Assembly: GCA_028280305.1 (NCBI GenBank)
Contig: JANQMC010000023.1
Location: forward strand, 1-57,863
Length of the DNA: 57,863 nucleotides
Source of the DNA: Pelagibius sp.
Lineage (GTDB): Bacteria; Pseudomonadota; Alphaproteobacteria; Kiloniellales; Kiloniellaceae
Reading direction: 5' to 3'
Shown piece after piece: positions 1 through 9,116 of this stretch (within the stretch, counting starts at the first letter, position 1; every line of letters begins with the position of its first letter). The position numbers and the translations under genes are program-made. The notes below the pieces were generated by a model that was given only the letters and a program-made list of their open reading frames with translations, ran no database searches and was not told the DNA's origin.

Positions 1-338
1 CCGACAACTCGGGCGCCCGGCGGGTGCAGTGTATTAAAGTACTCGGTGGCTCCAAGCGTAAAACGGCAGGCGTGGGCGACATCATCGTCGTCTCCGTGAA
101 GGAAGCAATTCCGCGCGGCCGCGTGAAGAAGGGTGATGTGCACCAGGCGGTGATCGTTCGTACCGCCAAGGAGATCCGTCGTGGCGACGGCAGCACGATC
201 CGCTTCGACAACAACGCGGCAGTGCTGATCAACAAGCAAGGGGAGCCGATCGGAACCCGTATCTTCGGCCCGGTCACTCGTGAACTTCGTCAGAAGAATT
301 TCATGAAGATCATCTCCCTCGCACCAGAGGTGCTGTGA
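1..338 (+). CDS. rplN: 50S ribosomal protein L14 (5' end outside window)
   Basis: L14 binds 23S rRNA on the large subunit near the intersubunit bridge with 16S rRNA. The window opens inside the gene: the reading frame is open from base 3 (D-N-S-G-A-R-R-V) and ends at TGA 336-338, so only roughly the first ten residues are missing. The central [11 protein letters not shown] and the C-terminal [12 protein letters not shown] and [11 protein letters not shown] are typical L14 signatures. The stop overlaps the rplX start (TGATG), as expected for translationally coupled spc-operon genes. The GTG at 24 is an internal valine codon, not a start. Confidence 0.97.
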   Translation, partial: DNSGARRVQCIKVLGGSKRKTAGVGDIIVVSVKEAIPRGRVKKGDVHQAVIVRTAKEIRRGDGSTIRFDNNAAVLINKQGEPIGTRIFGPVTRELRQKNFMKIISLAPEVL

Positions 339-661
339 TGGCGAGAAAGTTCAAAATAAAGAAGGGCGACAAGGTGGTGGTGACCGCCGGTCGCGACAAG
401 GGCAAGCAGGGCGAAGTTCTGCGGGTGTTGCGCGAGGACGAGCGGGTGCTGGTCCAGGGCGTCAACATGGTCAAGCGCCACACGGCGCCGACCCAGGCCT
501 CGCCCGGCGGCATTATCGAGAAGGAAGCCTCGCTTCATATCTCCAATGTCGCGCACATCGATCCGAAGTCCAGCAAGCCGACCCGTGTCGGTTACAAGCT
601 CGACAAGGACGGTAACAAGGTCCGGATTGCCAAGCAGTCCGGTGAAGCAATCGATTTCTAA
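338..661 (+). CDS. rplX: 50S ribosomal protein L24
   Basis: L24 is an early assembly initiator of the 50S subunit that binds 23S rRNA. The 107-residue product begins [15 protein letters not shown] and carries the KOW-type motif ([12 protein letters not shown], about residues 19-30), close to the usual 102-108 aa. The ATG at 338 overlaps the rplN stop by one base; the GTG three bases upstream is possible but unnecessary. It lies between rplN and rplE exactly as in the standard spc operon, so transcription is from an upstream promoter outside the window. Confidence 0.97.
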   Translation: MARKFKIKKGDKVVVTAGRDKGKQGEVLRVLREDERVLVQGVNMVKRHTAPTQASPGGIIEKEASLHISNVAHIDPKSSKPTRVGYKLDKDGNKVRIAKQSGEAIDF

Positions 662-677
662 GCGAAGGTCAGTGAGC

Positions 678-1220
678 ATGAAACCGCGCTTGAAAGAGCA
701 CTACGATACGACGCTGAAAGCCGCCTTGATTGAGGAGTTCAGCTACAAGAATCACATGGAAGCCCCGCGCCTTGAGAAGATCATCATCAACATGGGCGTT
801 GGCGAAGCTGTGGCTGATTCGAAGAAGATCAAGTCCGCCGTTAAGGAAATGACCCTGATTGCCGGCCAGGCGCCGGTGGTGACCAAGGCGAAGAAGTCCG
901 TCGCGACCTTCAAGCTGCGCGAAGGCATGCCGGTGGGTTGCAAGGTCACCTTGCGGCGTGAGCGGATGTACGAGTTTCTGGATCGTCTGGTGACGATTGC
1001 TCTGCCGCGTGTTCGCGACTTTCGCGGCCTTTCCGGCAAGAGCTTCGACGGGCGTGGCAACTATGCCATGGGCCTGAAGGAACAGATCGTGTTTCCCGAG
1101 ATCGACTATGATTCGGTCGACGAGATCCGCGGTATGGACATCGTTATTTGCACGACAGCCAAGAACGATCAGGAAGCCAAGGCCCTGCTGAAGGGTTTCC
1201 AGATGCCGTTTCGGGCCTAA
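678..1220 (+). CDS. rplE: 50S ribosomal protein L5
   Basis: L5 sits in the central protuberance of the 50S subunit and contacts 5S rRNA and the P-site tRNA. The 180 aa product (E. coli L5 is 179) starts [20 protein letters not shown] and contains the conserved [15 protein letters not shown] segment, the RGLS loop ([19 protein letters not shown]) and FPEIDYD. The ATG at 678 has an AAGG ribosome-binding site about 9 nt upstream; a GTG at 672 is too close to that site. It follows rplX by 16 nt in the spc operon. Confidence 0.97.
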   Translation: MKPRLKEHYDTTLKAALIEEFSYKNHMEAPRLEKIIINMGVGEAVADSKKIKSAVKEMTLIAGQAPVVTKAKKSVATFKLREGMPVGCKVTLRRERMYEFLDRLVTIALPRVRDFRGLSGKSFDGRGNYAMGLKEQIVFPEIDYDSVDEIRGMDIVICTTAKNDQEAKALLKGFQMPFRA

Positions 1221-1238
1221 GGGCGGAAGGAAAGAGTT

Positions 1239-1544
1239 ATGGCTAAGAAAAGTGCCGTCGAGAAAAACAAGGCCCGCAGGAAGCTGGTGGACCGTTATGC
1301 CGCCAAGCGCGCGGCGCTGAAGGTAACGGCGCGTGACCGCACGCTGCCGCCGGAAGAGCGCTTTCAGGCTTATTTGAAGCTTGCTGAGCTGCCGCGTAAC
1401 TCGGCCAAGGGCCGTATTCGCAACCGCTGTCAGGTGACCGGGCGCCCCCGCGGCGTCTATCGGAAGTTCGAGCTCTCGCGTATTTCGCTGCGGGACCTGG
1501 CTTCCATCGGTCAGATCCCTGGCATGGTCAAGTCGAGCTGGTAG
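1239..1544 (+). CDS. rpsN: 30S ribosomal protein S14 (zinc-independent type)
   Basis: S14 is a late-assembling protein of the 30S head near the A site. The 101 aa product is the long form; it lacks the CxxC...CxxC zinc ribbon of short S14 and has one cysteine only ([16 protein letters not shown], about residues 64-79). The C-terminus [18 protein letters not shown] is diagnostic. The RBS GGAAGGAAAG precedes the ATG. It sits between rplE and rpsH in the normal spc order. Confidence 0.97.
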   Translation: MAKKSAVEKNKARRKLVDRYAAKRAALKVTARDRTLPPEERFQAYLKLAELPRNSAKGRIRNRCQVTGRPRGVYRKFELSRISLRDLASIGQIPGMVKSSW

Positions 1545-1556
1545 GAGAGTCGGTCG

Positions 1557-1955
1557 ATGGCGATGAGCGATCCCCTCGGTGATATGCTGACGCGTATCCG
1601 CAATGGGCAACGGACCGGAAAGTCGAAGGTCCGGGCGCCGGCTTCCAAGCTGCGCTCCAATGTCCTTGAGGTTCTGCAACGCGAAGGTTACATCCGCGGT
1701 TATCACACGGAAGCTCTGAACAGCGGCCTCAACGAGGTCGAAATCGAGCTGAAGTACAACGATGGTGCGCCGGTGATCCAGGAGATCGCCCGCGTGTCGC
1801 GCCCGGGTCGCCGGGTGTATTCGAAGATCAAGGAGCTGCCGCGGATCTACAACGGTCTCGGCATCACCATCCTTTCCACGCCGCGCGGGGTCATGTCCGA
1901 CCAGGAAGCGCGGGCGGCGAATGTCGGTGGTGAAGTGCTTTGCCGCGTCTTCTAA
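1557..1955 (+). CDS. rpsH: 30S ribosomal protein S8
   Basis: S8 is a primary 16S rRNA-binding protein of the 30S platform and, in E. coli, the autogenous translational repressor of the spc operon. The 132 aa product has the N-terminal [14 protein letters not shown] helix and the C-terminal [14 protein letters not shown] motif (here [27 protein letters not shown]). Two in-frame ATGs (1557 and 1563) are possible; the first follows GGAGAGTCGGTCG. Whether it regulates this operon cannot be judged because the usual target site near rplE was not resolved by eye. Confidence 0.97.
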   Translation: MAMSDPLGDMLTRIRNGQRTGKSKVRAPASKLRSNVLEVLQREGYIRGYHTEALNSGLNEVEIELKYNDGAPVIQEIARVSRPGRRVYSKIKELPRIYNGLGITILSTPRGVMSDQEARAANVGGEVLCRVF

Positions 1956-1982
1956 GGCGCAAGAGTTGAGGGACTGACAGTC

Positions 1983-2516
1983 ATGTCACGTGTAGGCAAG
2001 AACCCCGTCGAAGTGCCCAGCGGCGTTGAAGTCGCGGTAAAGGGTGGCTTGGTTTCGGCCAAGGGTAAGTTGGGTGTCCTGGATTATCAGGCGACCGACG
2101 ATGTCGAGATCAGCCAGGAAGACGGCAAGGTCTGGGTCAAGCCGGCCAATGACGGCAAGCGCGCCCGCGCCATGTGGGGCACGGTGCGTTCGCGCATCCA
2201 GAACATGGTGGTCGGCGTCTCCGAAGGTTTCACCAAGAACCTGGAGATCAACGGCGTCGGCTATCGTGCGGCGGTCCAGGGGCAGTCCCTGAACCTGCAG
2301 CTCGGTTTCAGCCACGACGTGCTCTATCCGATCCCCGAGGGCATCACCATCAAGTGTGAGAAGCCGACGGCGATTTCGGTGAGCGGCGCAGACAAGCAGA
2401 AAGTCGGCCAGGTGGCGGCTGAAATCCGCAGCTATCGTCCGCCCGAGCCCTACAAGGGCAAGGGCGTGAAGTACGCGGACGAAGTCATCCTGCGCAAGGA
2501 AGGCAAGAAGAAGTAA
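1983..2516 (+). CDS. rplF: 50S ribosomal protein L6
   Basis: L6 binds 23S rRNA near the factor-binding region of the 50S subunit. The 177 aa protein starts [17 protein letters not shown], shows the two L6 repeats and ends with the signature [24 protein letters not shown]. It is the expected length. It follows rpsH by 27 nt and precedes rplR by 4 nt in the spc operon. Confidence 0.97.
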   Translation: MSRVGKNPVEVPSGVEVAVKGGLVSAKGKLGVLDYQATDDVEISQEDGKVWVKPANDGKRARAMWGTVRSRIQNMVVGVSEGFTKNLEINGVGYRAAVQGQSLNLQLGFSHDVLYPIPEGITIKCEKPTAISVSGADKQKVGQVAAEIRSYRPPEPYKGKGVKYADEVILRKEGKKK

Positions 2517-2520
2517 GACC

Positions 2521-2883
2521 ATGAAGACTTCAAAACAGCTACAGGAACGGCGCAAAAACCGGATTCGCTCCCGGCTCCGCCGCAAGAGCAGCGACCAGCC
2601 GCGTCTGTCGGTTTTTCGCTCCGGCAAGCACATCTACGCGCAGGTTATCGACGATAGCCGGGGCGTAACGCTGGCGGCCGCTTCCAGCATCGACGGCTCC
2701 TTGAAAGAGAAGCTGAAGAACGGCGCCGACAAGGCCGCCGCGGCCGAGGTCGGCAAGCTGGTGGCCGAGCGCGCCAAGGCGGCCGGTGTCAAAGAGGTCG
2801 TCTTCGACCGTGGTAGTTACCTCTTTCACGGGCGCGTTAAAGCGCTGGCGGATGCCGCCCGTGAAGGCGGATTGGCGTTCTAA
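2521..2883 (+). CDS. rplR: 50S ribosomal protein L18
   Basis: L18 binds 5S rRNA and helps attach it to the 50S subunit. The 120 aa product has the basic N-terminus ([20 protein letters not shown]), the strand [18 protein letters not shown] and the C-terminal [28 protein letters not shown], all typical. It starts only 4 nt after the rplF stop, with the RBS supplied by the GGAAGGCAAGAAG at the rplF 3' end, so it is probably translationally coupled. Confidence 0.97.
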   Translation: MKTSKQLQERRKNRIRSRLRRKSSDQPRLSVFRSGKHIYAQVIDDSRGVTLAAASSIDGSLKEKLKNGADKAAAAEVGKLVAERAKAAGVKEVVFDRGSYLFHGRVKALADAAREGGLAF

Positions 2884-2897
2884 GGAAAGATAAGGCT

Positions 2898-3473
2898 ATG
2901 GCACGATCTCCCCGTGAAGGACGGTCCCGCGACGACCGCCGGCAGCGCGACAATGATGAGCCGGAACTGATTGAGAAATTGGTTGGGATCAACCGCGTTG
3001 CGAAGGTGGTCAAGGGTGGCCGGCGCTTCGGTTTCGCCGCTCTGGTGGTGGTGGGCGACGGCCGCGGCCGGGTCGGTCACGGCCACGGCAAGGCGCGTGA
3101 GGTGCCCGAGGCGATCCGCAAGGCGACCGAGCAGGCCAAGAAGGGCATGGTTCGGGTGCCGCTGCGCGAGGGCCGGACCCTGCATCATGACATCAAGGGG
3201 CGCTTCGGTGCCGGCAGAGTGCTGATGCGGGCGGCCGAGGCCGGTACCGGCATCATCGCCGGCGGCCCGATGCGCGCCGTTTTCGAAGCCCTGGGCGTGC
3301 AGGACGTGGTCGCCAAGTCGGTCGGCAGTTCCAATCCCCACAACATGATCCGCGCCACTTTCGAGGCGCTGGAGCGCAGTGTCAGCCCGCGCATGGTTGC
3401 GCAGCGCCGCGGCAAGAAGGTTGCCGAGGTGCTCGGCAAGCGTGATACGGCGGCTGCCGAGGCGAGGGAGTAA
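2898..3473 (+). CDS. rpsE: 30S ribosomal protein S5
   Basis: S5 contributes to decoding accuracy and lines the mRNA entry channel of the 30S subunit. The 191 aa product has an N-terminal basic and acidic extension (about residues 1-24) ahead of the double-stranded RNA-binding-like S5 domain ([20 protein letters not shown], about 29-48) and the C-terminal S5 domain with [20 protein letters not shown]. It is longer than the 167 aa E. coli protein because of these terminal extensions, which are common in alphaproteobacteria. Position and spacing fit the spc operon. Confidence 0.97.
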   Translation: MARSPREGRSRDDRRQRDNDEPELIEKLVGINRVAKVVKGGRRFGFAALVVVGDGRGRVGHGHGKAREVPEAIRKATEQAKKGMVRVPLREGRTLHHDIKGRFGAGRVLMRAAEAGTGIIAGGPMRAVFEALGVQDVVAKSVGSSNPHNMIRATFEALERSVSPRMVAQRRGKKVAEVLGKRDTAAAEARE

Positions 3474-3478
3474 GGCCA

Positions 3479-3673
3479 ATGGCTGCGGCAAAGAAAACCC
3501 TGAAGGTCACCCAGATCGGCAGCCCCATTGGTCGGCGCAAAGACCAGCGGGCAACCCTGGTGGGCCTCGGACTGAACAAAATGAACCGTTCGCGCGAACT
3601 GGAAGACACACCTTCGGTGCGCGGCATGATCAACAAGGTTAGCCATCTGGTGCGTGTCGAAGGCGAAGCCTGA
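3479..3673 (+). CDS. rpmD: 50S ribosomal protein L30
   Basis: L30 is a small 50S subunit protein. The 64 aa product contains [20 protein letters not shown] and [20 protein letters not shown], which match the short bacterial L30 fold (E. coli 59 aa). It starts 5 nt after rpsE with an AAGG RBS overlapping the rpsE stop. It lies between rpsE and rplO as in most bacteria. Confidence 0.96.
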   Translation: MAAAKKTLKVTQIGSPIGRRKDQRATLVGLGLNKMNRSRELEDTPSVRGMINKVSHLVRVEGEA

Positions 3674-3730
3674 GACGCGATGGGTTGTGGCGGGCAGTTC
3701 CCAGGACCAGCCCGTTAGGGACGAAAAGCG

Positions 3731-4225
3731 ATGAAACTCAATCAGTTGAGCGACAATCAGGGCGCCACCAAGAACCGCAAGCGCATCGGGCGCGGTATCG
3801 GTTCGGGCAAGGGCAAGACCTCTGGCCAGGGCCACAAGGGCCAGAAGGCGCGCTCCGGCGTGGCCATCAAGGGCTTTGAGGGCGGCCAGATGCCGCTGCA
3901 CCGGCGTTTGCCGAAGCGCGGCTTCAACAACATCTTTGCCAAGTCCTTCAAGGTCGTGAACCTCGGCCGCCTGCAGCAGGCGATCGACGCCGGCCGTCTG
4001 GATGCCAAGAAGCCGGTCGACGCCGCGGCGCTGCGCGAGGCCGGCCTGGTCAAGACCGCGGGCGACGGCATCCGTTTGCTTGCAAAGGGTGAGCTCAAGG
4101 CCAAGATAGATGTGACCGTCGCCGGCGCCTCCAAGGCGGCGGTGGAAGCGGTCGAGAAAGCCGGCGGTTCCGTGACCGTCGTGGTCAAGGCACCGGTTGC
4201 CGAGGCCGCTCCGGCGTCCGAATGA
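3731..4225 (+). CDS. rplO: 50S ribosomal protein L15
   Basis: L15 is a late 50S assembly protein contacting 23S rRNA. The 164 aa product has the glycine- and lysine-rich N-terminus with [20 protein letters not shown] (about 20-39), then [19 protein letters not shown], both diagnostic. An alanine-rich C-terminal tail ([13 protein letters not shown]) makes it longer than the 144 aa E. coli protein. The start at 3731 is supported by alignment with [13 protein letters not shown] N-termini. It precedes secY by 41 nt. Confidence 0.97.
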   Translation: MKLNQLSDNQGATKNRKRIGRGIGSGKGKTSGQGHKGQKARSGVAIKGFEGGQMPLHRRLPKRGFNNIFAKSFKVVNLGRLQQAIDAGRLDAKKPVDAAALREAGLVKTAGDGIRLLAKGELKAKIDVTVAGASKAAVEAVEKAGGSVTVVVKAPVAEAAPASE

Positions 4226-4266
4226 TCGGGAGGCCCAAGCCGCCCCGAACCCGAGAGAGATAGCCC

Positions 4267-5610
4267 ATGGCCTCTGCTGCCGAGCAACTTGCCGCCAACA
4301 TCAACTTCGGCGCCTTCGCCAAGGCGCCGGAACTGAAGAAGCGCATCTGGTTTACGCTCGGGGCCCTGATCATCTACCGGCTGGGAACCTATATTCCTAT
4401 TCCCGGTGTCGATCCGCTGATTCTGGAGCAGATCTTCTCGCAGCAGGCCGGTGGCATCATCGGCGTTTTCGACATGTTCGCCGGCGGCGCCCTCAGCCGC
4501 ATGACGATCTTCGCCCTCAACATCATGCCCTACATCTCGGCCGCCATTATCATGCAGCTGCTGACGGCGGTGTCGCCGACCCTGGAAGCCCTGAAAAAAG
4601 AGGGTGAGGCGGGGCGCAAGAAGATCAATCAGTACACCCGCTACGGCACCGTGGTGCTGGCGATGTTCCAGTCCTACGGCATCGCCGTCGGCCTGGAGGC
4701 GACCCAGGGGCCGAGCGGCTCGGCGGTGATCGACCCCGGCCTGTTCTTCCGCCTGACCACGGTGATCACGCTTACCGGCGGCACCATCTTCCTGATGTGG
4801 CTGGGCGAGCAGATCACGCAGCGCGGCGTCGGCAACGGCATCTCGCTGATCATCTTCGCCGGCATTGTCGCCAACCTGCCCCTGGCTTTGGTGGAGGTGC
4901 TGGAACTGGGCCGCACCGGCGTGCTCTCGGCTCTGGTGATCGTCCTGCTGCTGGTCGGCTCGGTCGCCGTGATCGCCTTCATCGTCTTCATCGAGCGCGC
5001 CCAGCGCCGCATCGTGGTCCAATACCCGAAACGCCAGGTCGGCAACAAGATGTTCGGGGGCGAGGCCTCGCACCTGCCGCTGAAGCTCAATCCCTCCGGC
5101 GTTATCCCGGTGATCTTCGCGTCTTCGCTCCTGCTGCTGCCGCTGACGGTGGCCGGTTTCTCCGGCGGCGCCGGGCCGGAATGGCTGAGCTGGGTGGTGG
5201 CGAATCTGGGCCAGGGGCAGCCCCTTTATCTGGGGATTTATGCCGCGCTGATCATTTTCTTCGCCTTCTTCTACACCGGCATTGTCTTCAATCCGGATGA
5301 CACGGCCGACAATCTGAAGAAGCATGGCGGCTTCATTCCGGGCATCCGCCCCGGCCGCAATACGGCTGATTTCCTGCGCCGCATCATGACCCGCCTGGGC
5401 ACAGTCGGTGCAATCTATCTGGCGGTTGTCGCATTGATGCCGGAGATCCTGCGGGCCGAGTACAACTTCCCGTTCTACTTTGGCGGCACCTCGTTGCTGA
5501 TCGTGGTCACGGTGACCATGGACACCGTCGGGCAGATCCACGCGCATCTGCTGGCGCAGCAGTACGAAGGGCTGATCAAGAAGTCCAAGCTGAAGGGGCG
5601 GCGCGGATGA
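4267..5610 (+). CDS. secY: Preprotein translocase subunit SecY
   Basis: SecY forms the channel of the SecYEG translocon in the inner membrane, moving unfolded proteins to the periplasm or into the membrane. The 447 aa product has the expected ten hydrophobic segments, the N-terminal IYRLGTYIPIPGVD, the plug region around GGALSRMTIFALNIMPYIS and the C-terminal conserved LLIVVTVTMDTVGQIHAHLL. The cytoplasmic loop FIERAQRRIVVQYPKRQ is present. The RBS is GAGAGATAGCCC. The stop overlaps the adk start (ATGA), so the two are probably translationally coupled, the usual alphaproteobacterial arrangement. Confidence 0.98.
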   Translation: MASAAEQLAANINFGAFAKAPELKKRIWFTLGALIIYRLGTYIPIPGVDPLILEQIFSQQAGGIIGVFDMFAGGALSRMTIFALNIMPYISAAIIMQLLTAVSPTLEALKKEGEAGRKKINQYTRYGTVVLAMFQSYGIAVGLEATQGPSGSAVIDPGLFFRLTTVITLTGGTIFLMWLGEQITQRGVGNGISLIIFAGIVANLPLALVEVLELGRTGVLSALVIVLLLVGSVAVIAFIVFIERAQRRIVVQYPKRQVGNKMFGGEASHLPLKLNPSGVIPVIFASSLLLLPLTVAGFSGGAGPEWLSWVVANLGQGQPLYLGIYAALIIFFAFFYTGIVFNPDDTADNLKKHGGFIPGIRPGRNTADFLRRIMTRLGTVGAIYLAVVALMPEILRAEYNFPFYFGGTSLLIVVTVTMDTVGQIHAHLLAQQYEGLIKKSKLKGRRG

Positions 5611-6257
5611 ATGTGATTCTGTTGGGCCCGCCGGGGGCGGGCAAGGGGACTCAGGCTAAGCGCCTGGAAGAAAAGCATAAATTGATCCAGCTTTCGACCG
5701 GCGACATGCTGCGGGCGGCGGTGGCTTCCGGCAATGATCTCGGCAAAAAGGCCAAGGAAATCATGGACGCGGGACAGTTGGTGCCGGACAACCTGATGAT
5801 CGACCTGATTTCCGACCGGATCGACCAGCCCGACTGCACCAACGGCTTCATCCTCGACGGCTTCCCGCGCACCACGCCCCAGGCCGAGGCACTGGACAGC
5901 ATGCTGGCGGAAAAGGGCCTGAAGCTGCATTCCGTCATCGAGATGAAGGTGCAGGACGAGATCCTGGTGGATCGCATCACCGGGCGCTACACCTGCGCCA
6001 ACTGTGGCGCCGGCTATCACGACAGCTTCCAGCAGCCCAGAGTGGCCGGGGTCTGCGATGCCTGTGGCGGAACCGAATTCACCCGCCGCAGCGACGACAC
6101 CGCCGAGACGGTGCGCAGCCGCCTGGCGGCCTATCATGCCCAGACCGCGCCGATCCTGCCGTACTACGGCGAAAAGGGCGTTCTGAAGGCGGTCGACGGC
6201 ATGACCGGGATCGACGAAGTGACGGCTCAAATCGAAGATGCTTTGGGGGCGGCTTAG
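5607..6257 (+). CDS. adk: Adenylate kinase, zinc-LID long form
   Basis: Adenylate kinase catalyses ATP + AMP = 2 ADP in the cytoplasm. The 216 aa protein has the P-loop GPPGAGKGTQ (residues 7-16), the AMP-binding STGDMLR and the FILDGFPRT motif (81-89). The LID carries four cysteines (C130, C133, C150, C153) in a CxxC...CxxC arrangement, so it is predicted to bind a structural zinc, unlike E. coli Adk. The ATG at 5607 overlaps the secY stop. It closes the spc transcription unit before the promoter at 6261. Confidence 0.97.
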   Translation: MNVILLGPPGAGKGTQAKRLEEKHKLIQLSTGDMLRAAVASGNDLGKKAKEIMDAGQLVPDNLMIDLISDRIDQPDCTNGFILDGFPRTTPQAEALDSMLAEKGLKLHSVIEMKVQDEILVDRITGRYTCANCGAGYHDSFQQPRVAGVCDACGGTEFTRRSDDTAETVRSRLAAYHAQTAPILPYYGEKGVLKAVDGMTGIDEVTAQIEDALGAA

Positions 6258-6260
6258 TGG

Positions 6261-6288
6261 TTGACTCGTCCCCGGCTCTTTCTATAAT
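6261..6288 (+). promoter_or_regulatory. Strong sigma-70-type promoter upstream of rpsM
   Basis: TTGACT (6261-6266) and a perfect TATAAT (6283-6288) are separated by 16 bp, immediately after the adk stop and about 100 nt before rpsM. This is the best consensus housekeeping promoter noticed in the window and would give the alpha-operon genes (rpsM, rpsK, rpoA, rplQ) their own transcription start. Confidence 0.75.
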
Positions 6289-6391
6289 CCAGCGTTTCCG
6301 GCGCCTCGGGCGACCGGACTCTTCTGCTTGTCTAGACATGGTTTTCGGGCGTTTGCGGGCCCGAGTCCGCGGCGTTTAAGGAGTTCGCGAA

Positions 6392-6769
6392 GTGGCACGT
6401 ATTGCTGGCGTCAACATTCCGACGCAGAAGCGGGTCGAGATTGCCTTGACCTATATCCACGGAATCGGCCGGACCAAGGCCACCGAAATCTGCCAGAAGG
6501 TGGGCATTCCGCGGGAACGCCGGGTCAACGAGTTGACCGACGACGAGGTGGTGCGCGTGCGCGAGACCATCGACAGGGATTACGCGGTAGAGGGCGACCT
6601 GCGCCGCGAAGTTGCAATGAACATCAAGCGTCTGATGGATCTGGGTTGCTATCGCGGCCTGCGCCATCGCAAGGGCCTGCCGGTGCGCGGTCAGCGGACC
6701 AGCACCAACGCCAGGACCCGCAAGGGCCCGGCGCGGCCGATCGCCGGCAAGAAGAAAGCCGCCAGATAA
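6392..6769 (+). CDS. rpsM: 30S ribosomal protein S13
   Basis: S13 sits in the 30S head and contacts the P-site tRNA and the central protuberance of the 50S subunit. The 125 aa product begins [20 protein letters not shown] and has [14 protein letters not shown] and the basic C-terminus [18 protein letters not shown], all typical. Translation starts at GTG 6392 behind AAGGAGTTCGCGA; no better ATG exists. rpmJ, which precedes rpsM in many bacteria, is absent here, and the gene is likely expressed from the promoter at 6261-6288. Confidence 0.97.
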   Translation: MARIAGVNIPTQKRVEIALTYIHGIGRTKATEICQKVGIPRERRVNELTDDEVVRVRETIDRDYAVEGDLRREVAMNIKRLMDLGCYRGLRHRKGLPVRGQRTSTNARTRKGPARPIAGKKKAAR

Positions 6770-6804
6770 TCAGCGTTTAGCATCAGGAAACGAGTAGCAA
6801 GGCC

Positions 6805-7194
6805 ATGGCCAAACCCCAAGCGCGTCTGCGCCGCCGCGAGAAGAAGAACATCAGCTCCGGCATCGCGCATGTGAACGCCACGTTCAACAACACCATGATC
6901 ACCATCACCGATGTCCAAGGGAACACCATTTCCTGGTCTTCGGCCGGCGGTCAGGGCTTCAAGGGCTCGCGCAAGTCGACCCCCTATGCGGCGCAGATCG
7001 CCGCCGAGGATGCCGGCAAAAAAGCGCAGGAACACGGCATGCGGACCCTGGAAGTCAACGTGAAGGGCCCGGGTTCGGGCCGCGAATCGGCCCTGCGGGC
7101 CCTGCAGGCGGTGGGCTTCACCATCACTGCAATCCGCGACGTGACGCCGATTCCGCATAACGGTTGCCGGCCGCCCAAGCGTCGCCGCGTCTGA
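6805..7194 (+). CDS. rpsK: 30S ribosomal protein S11
   Basis: S11 lies on the 30S platform near the E site and the mRNA exit. The 129 aa product (the same length as in E. coli) has [38 protein letters not shown] and the C-terminal [18 protein letters not shown], all diagnostic. It follows rpsM by 35 nt. rpsD, which lies between rpsK and rpoA in gammaproteobacteria, is not present, the normal alphaproteobacterial arrangement. Confidence 0.97.
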   Translation: MAKPQARLRRREKKNISSGIAHVNATFNNTMITITDVQGNTISWSSAGGQGFKGSRKSTPYAAQIAAEDAGKKAQEHGMRTLEVNVKGPGSGRESALRALQAVGFTITAIRDVTPIPHNGCRPPKRRRV

Positions 7195-7205
7195 CGCAGA
7201 GGGCC

Positions 7206-7248
7206 GGGGGCAATACCGGGCGGTTTCTGCCCGCCGGTGACGGCCCCC
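7206..7248 (+). other. GC-rich hairpin region between rpsK and rpoA
   Basis: The 170 nt spacer between rpsK and rpoA starts with self-complementary GC-rich sequence: GGGGG (7206-7210) can pair with CCCCC (7244-7248), and inside it ACCGG-G-CGG (7215-7223) can pair with CCGCCGGT (7231-7238) with one bulge. No T-tract follows, so this does not look like an intrinsic terminator. It could be an mRNA-processing, stability or translational control element for rpoA; this is inference from base pairing only. Confidence 0.35.
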
Positions 7249-7364
7249 AAACGAGATTGGCGATGACCGGAGGCTGCCGGCATCACGCCCAATCTGAGCA
7301 GACGGGAAAACCGCTCTGGCTCGACTGAGGATCCGAACAGCCTAAAAGTCGTGAGGGCACCAGC

Positions 7365-8381
7365 GTGCTGCAAAAAAACTGGACCGAACTGATCAAGCCG
7401 ACAAAGCTGGACATCCAGCCGGGACCGGACGCCCATCGCGTCGCCAAGGTGGTCGCCGAGCCGCTGGAGCGCGGCTTTGGCCTGACCCTGGGCAACGCGC
7501 TGCGTCGCGTCCTGCTGTCGTCCCTGCACGGGGCGGCCGTGACCTCCATCCAGATCGACGGGGTTCTGCACGAATTCTCCTCGATCCCGGGGGTCCGCGA
7601 AGATGTGACCGACGTGGTGCTGAACGTAAAGGCCATCGCCCTGCGTATGGGCGGCGAGGGCCCCAAGCGCATGCGCCTGCGCGGCGAGGGGCCGGGTGAA
7701 GTCACCGCCGGGCAGATCGACACCGGTCATGACATCGAAATCATGAACCCGGGCCTCGTGCTCTGCACCCTGGATGACGGTGCGCGCATCGACATGGAAC
7801 TGACGGTGGAGACCGGCAAGGGCTATGTGCCGGCCACCCAGAACCGTCCGGAAGACGCGCCGATCGGCTTGGTGCCGGTCGACTCCATCTTCTCTCCGGT
7901 GCGCAAGATCTCCTACAAGGTGGACAACACCCGTGTCGGTCAGGTCACCGACTACGACATGCTCACCATGGAGATCGAGACCAATGGCGCGGTGACCCCT
8001 GAGGATGCCGTCGCGCTGGCCGCGCGTATTCTGCAGGACCAGTTGCAGCTCTTCATCAACTTCGACGAGCCGCAGGCCCGCCACGATGAGGAAGCGCCGA
8101 GCGAGCCGCCGTTCAACCGCAATCTGCTGCGCAAGGTCGAGGAGCTGGAGCTTTCCGTCCGCTCGGCCAACTGCCTGAAGAACGACAACATCGTCTACAT
8201 CGGCGATCTGGTGCAGAAGACCGAAGGGGAGATGCTTCGCACCCCGAACTTCGGCCGGAAATCGCTGAACGAAATCAAGGAAGTGCTCTCCTCCATGGGG
8301 CTGCATCTGGGTATGGAAATCCCCAGCTGGCCGCCCGAGAACATCGAGGAACTGGCCAAGCGCCTGGAAGAGCCCTACTAG
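7365..8381 (+). CDS. rpoA: DNA-directed RNA polymerase alpha subunit
   Basis: The alpha subunit dimerises to start assembly of core RNA polymerase and contacts promoter UP elements and activators. The 338 aa protein has the N-terminal assembly domain ([20 protein letters not shown], about 27-46; [17 protein letters not shown]) and the C-terminal DNA-binding domain ([14 protein letters not shown], then [17 protein letters not shown]). Translation starts at GTG 7365 ([12 protein letters not shown]). A 170 nt spacer with strong secondary structure separates it from rpsK. A short tandem duplication lies at its stop codon. Confidence 0.98.
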   Translation: MLQKNWTELIKPTKLDIQPGPDAHRVAKVVAEPLERGFGLTLGNALRRVLLSSLHGAAVTSIQIDGVLHEFSSIPGVREDVTDVVLNVKAIALRMGGEGPKRMRLRGEGPGEVTAGQIDTGHDIEIMNPGLVLCTLDDGARIDMELTVETGKGYVPATQNRPEDAPIGLVPVDSIFSPVRKISYKVDNTRVGQVTDYDMLTMEIETNGAVTPEDAVALAARILQDQLQLFINFDEPQARHDEEAPSEPPFNRNLLRKVEELELSVRSANCLKNDNIVYIGDLVQKTEGEMLRTPNFGRKSLNEIKEVLSSMGLHLGMEIPSWPPENIEELAKRLEEPY

Positions 8382-8395
8382 GAAGAGCCTTACTG
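8366..8395 (+). repeat. Tandem 15-bp direct repeat across the rpoA stop codon
   Basis: GGAAGAGCCCTACTA (8366-8380) is followed directly by GGAAGAGCCTTACTG (8381-8395), 13 of 15 identical. The first copy encodes the rpoA C-terminal E-E-P-Y and supplies the first two bases of the stop codon; the second is untranslated. A third, weaker echo (GCCTTACGGGGCG) follows. This looks like a small slippage duplication. Confidence 0.6.
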
Positions 8396-8544
8396 GGGCG
8401 AGCGCCTTACGGGGCGACGAAACGTTCGGAGCAGTCCGCTCCCCCCGTCTGTACTGATATGGGACCCTCGAGGGATCACCCATCCGGCAGGCGGCAATGC
8501 AATCGGTCTCGTGCGCGAGGCCAGGGTAGAAGGAAGGAAGAGAC

Positions 8545-8967
8545 ATGCGTCACGGGCTTCATGGCCGGCGTTTCAATCGTACGGCAAGCCACCGCAAGGC
8601 CATGTTCGCGAACATGGCGGCCGCGCTCATCAAGCATGAGCAGATCAAAACCACCTTGCCGAAGGCAAAAGACCTGCGCCGCGTCATCGACCGCCTGATT
8701 ACCCTGGGTAAGCGCGGCGATCTTCACGCCCGCCGCCAGGCACTCTCCGTGCTGCGCGACACTGGGCTGACAGAGAAGCTCTTCGATGAGCTGGCTGGCC
8801 GCTACAAAGAGCGCAAAGGCGGCTACAGCCGGGTGCTGAAGGCCGGCCACCGGTATGGCGATATGGCGCCGATGGCGATCATCGAACTGGTTGATCGAGA
8901 CCTCGACGCCAAGGGGCAGGATTCCGGCCCCAGCCAGGATGTCGAGGACGACGAAGACGAGGATTGA
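8545..8967 (+). CDS. rplQ: 50S ribosomal protein L17
   Basis: L17 is a 50S protein near the polypeptide exit region. The 140 aa product starts [20 protein letters not shown] and contains [20 protein letters not shown] and [20 protein letters not shown], diagnostic of L17. A strongly acidic tail (VEDDEDED) closes it. The RBS is GGAAGGAAGAGAC. It is the last gene of the alpha operon and is followed by an intrinsic terminator at 9006. Confidence 0.97.
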   Translation: MRHGLHGRRFNRTASHRKAMFANMAAALIKHEQIKTTLPKAKDLRRVIDRLITLGKRGDLHARRQALSVLRDTGLTEKLFDELAGRYKERKGGYSRVLKAGHRYGDMAPMAIIELVDRDLDAKGQDSGPSQDVEDDEDED

Positions 8968-9005
8968 TCCTCACGTCAGGGGCCTCACGGGCCATCACGT
9001 TAGCG

Positions 9006-9040
9006 AAAGGCAGCCTTCAACGGCTGCCTTTCTTGTTTGA
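9006..9040 (+). terminator. Rho-independent terminator after rplQ
   Basis: AAAGGCAGCC (9006-9015) pairs perfectly with GGCTGCCTTT (9022-9031) around the 6-nt loop TTCAAC, followed by the T-rich CTTGTTTGA. It lies 39 nt after the rplQ stop and would end the ribosomal/rpoA transcript before the protease gene. Confidence 0.85.
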
Positions 9041-9116
9041 CCCCTGCGGATGCGGCCCCAATTATGAGATTCCCAGCTGTGAGATTCTGGGCGAAAGTCA
9101 GGACAGGAGAAAAGTC

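Noticed and set aside
3757..5547. 596-codon minus-strand frame opposite rplO and secY
   Set aside because: Shadow frame; His/Asp/Arg-rich, no domain, covers two certain genes.
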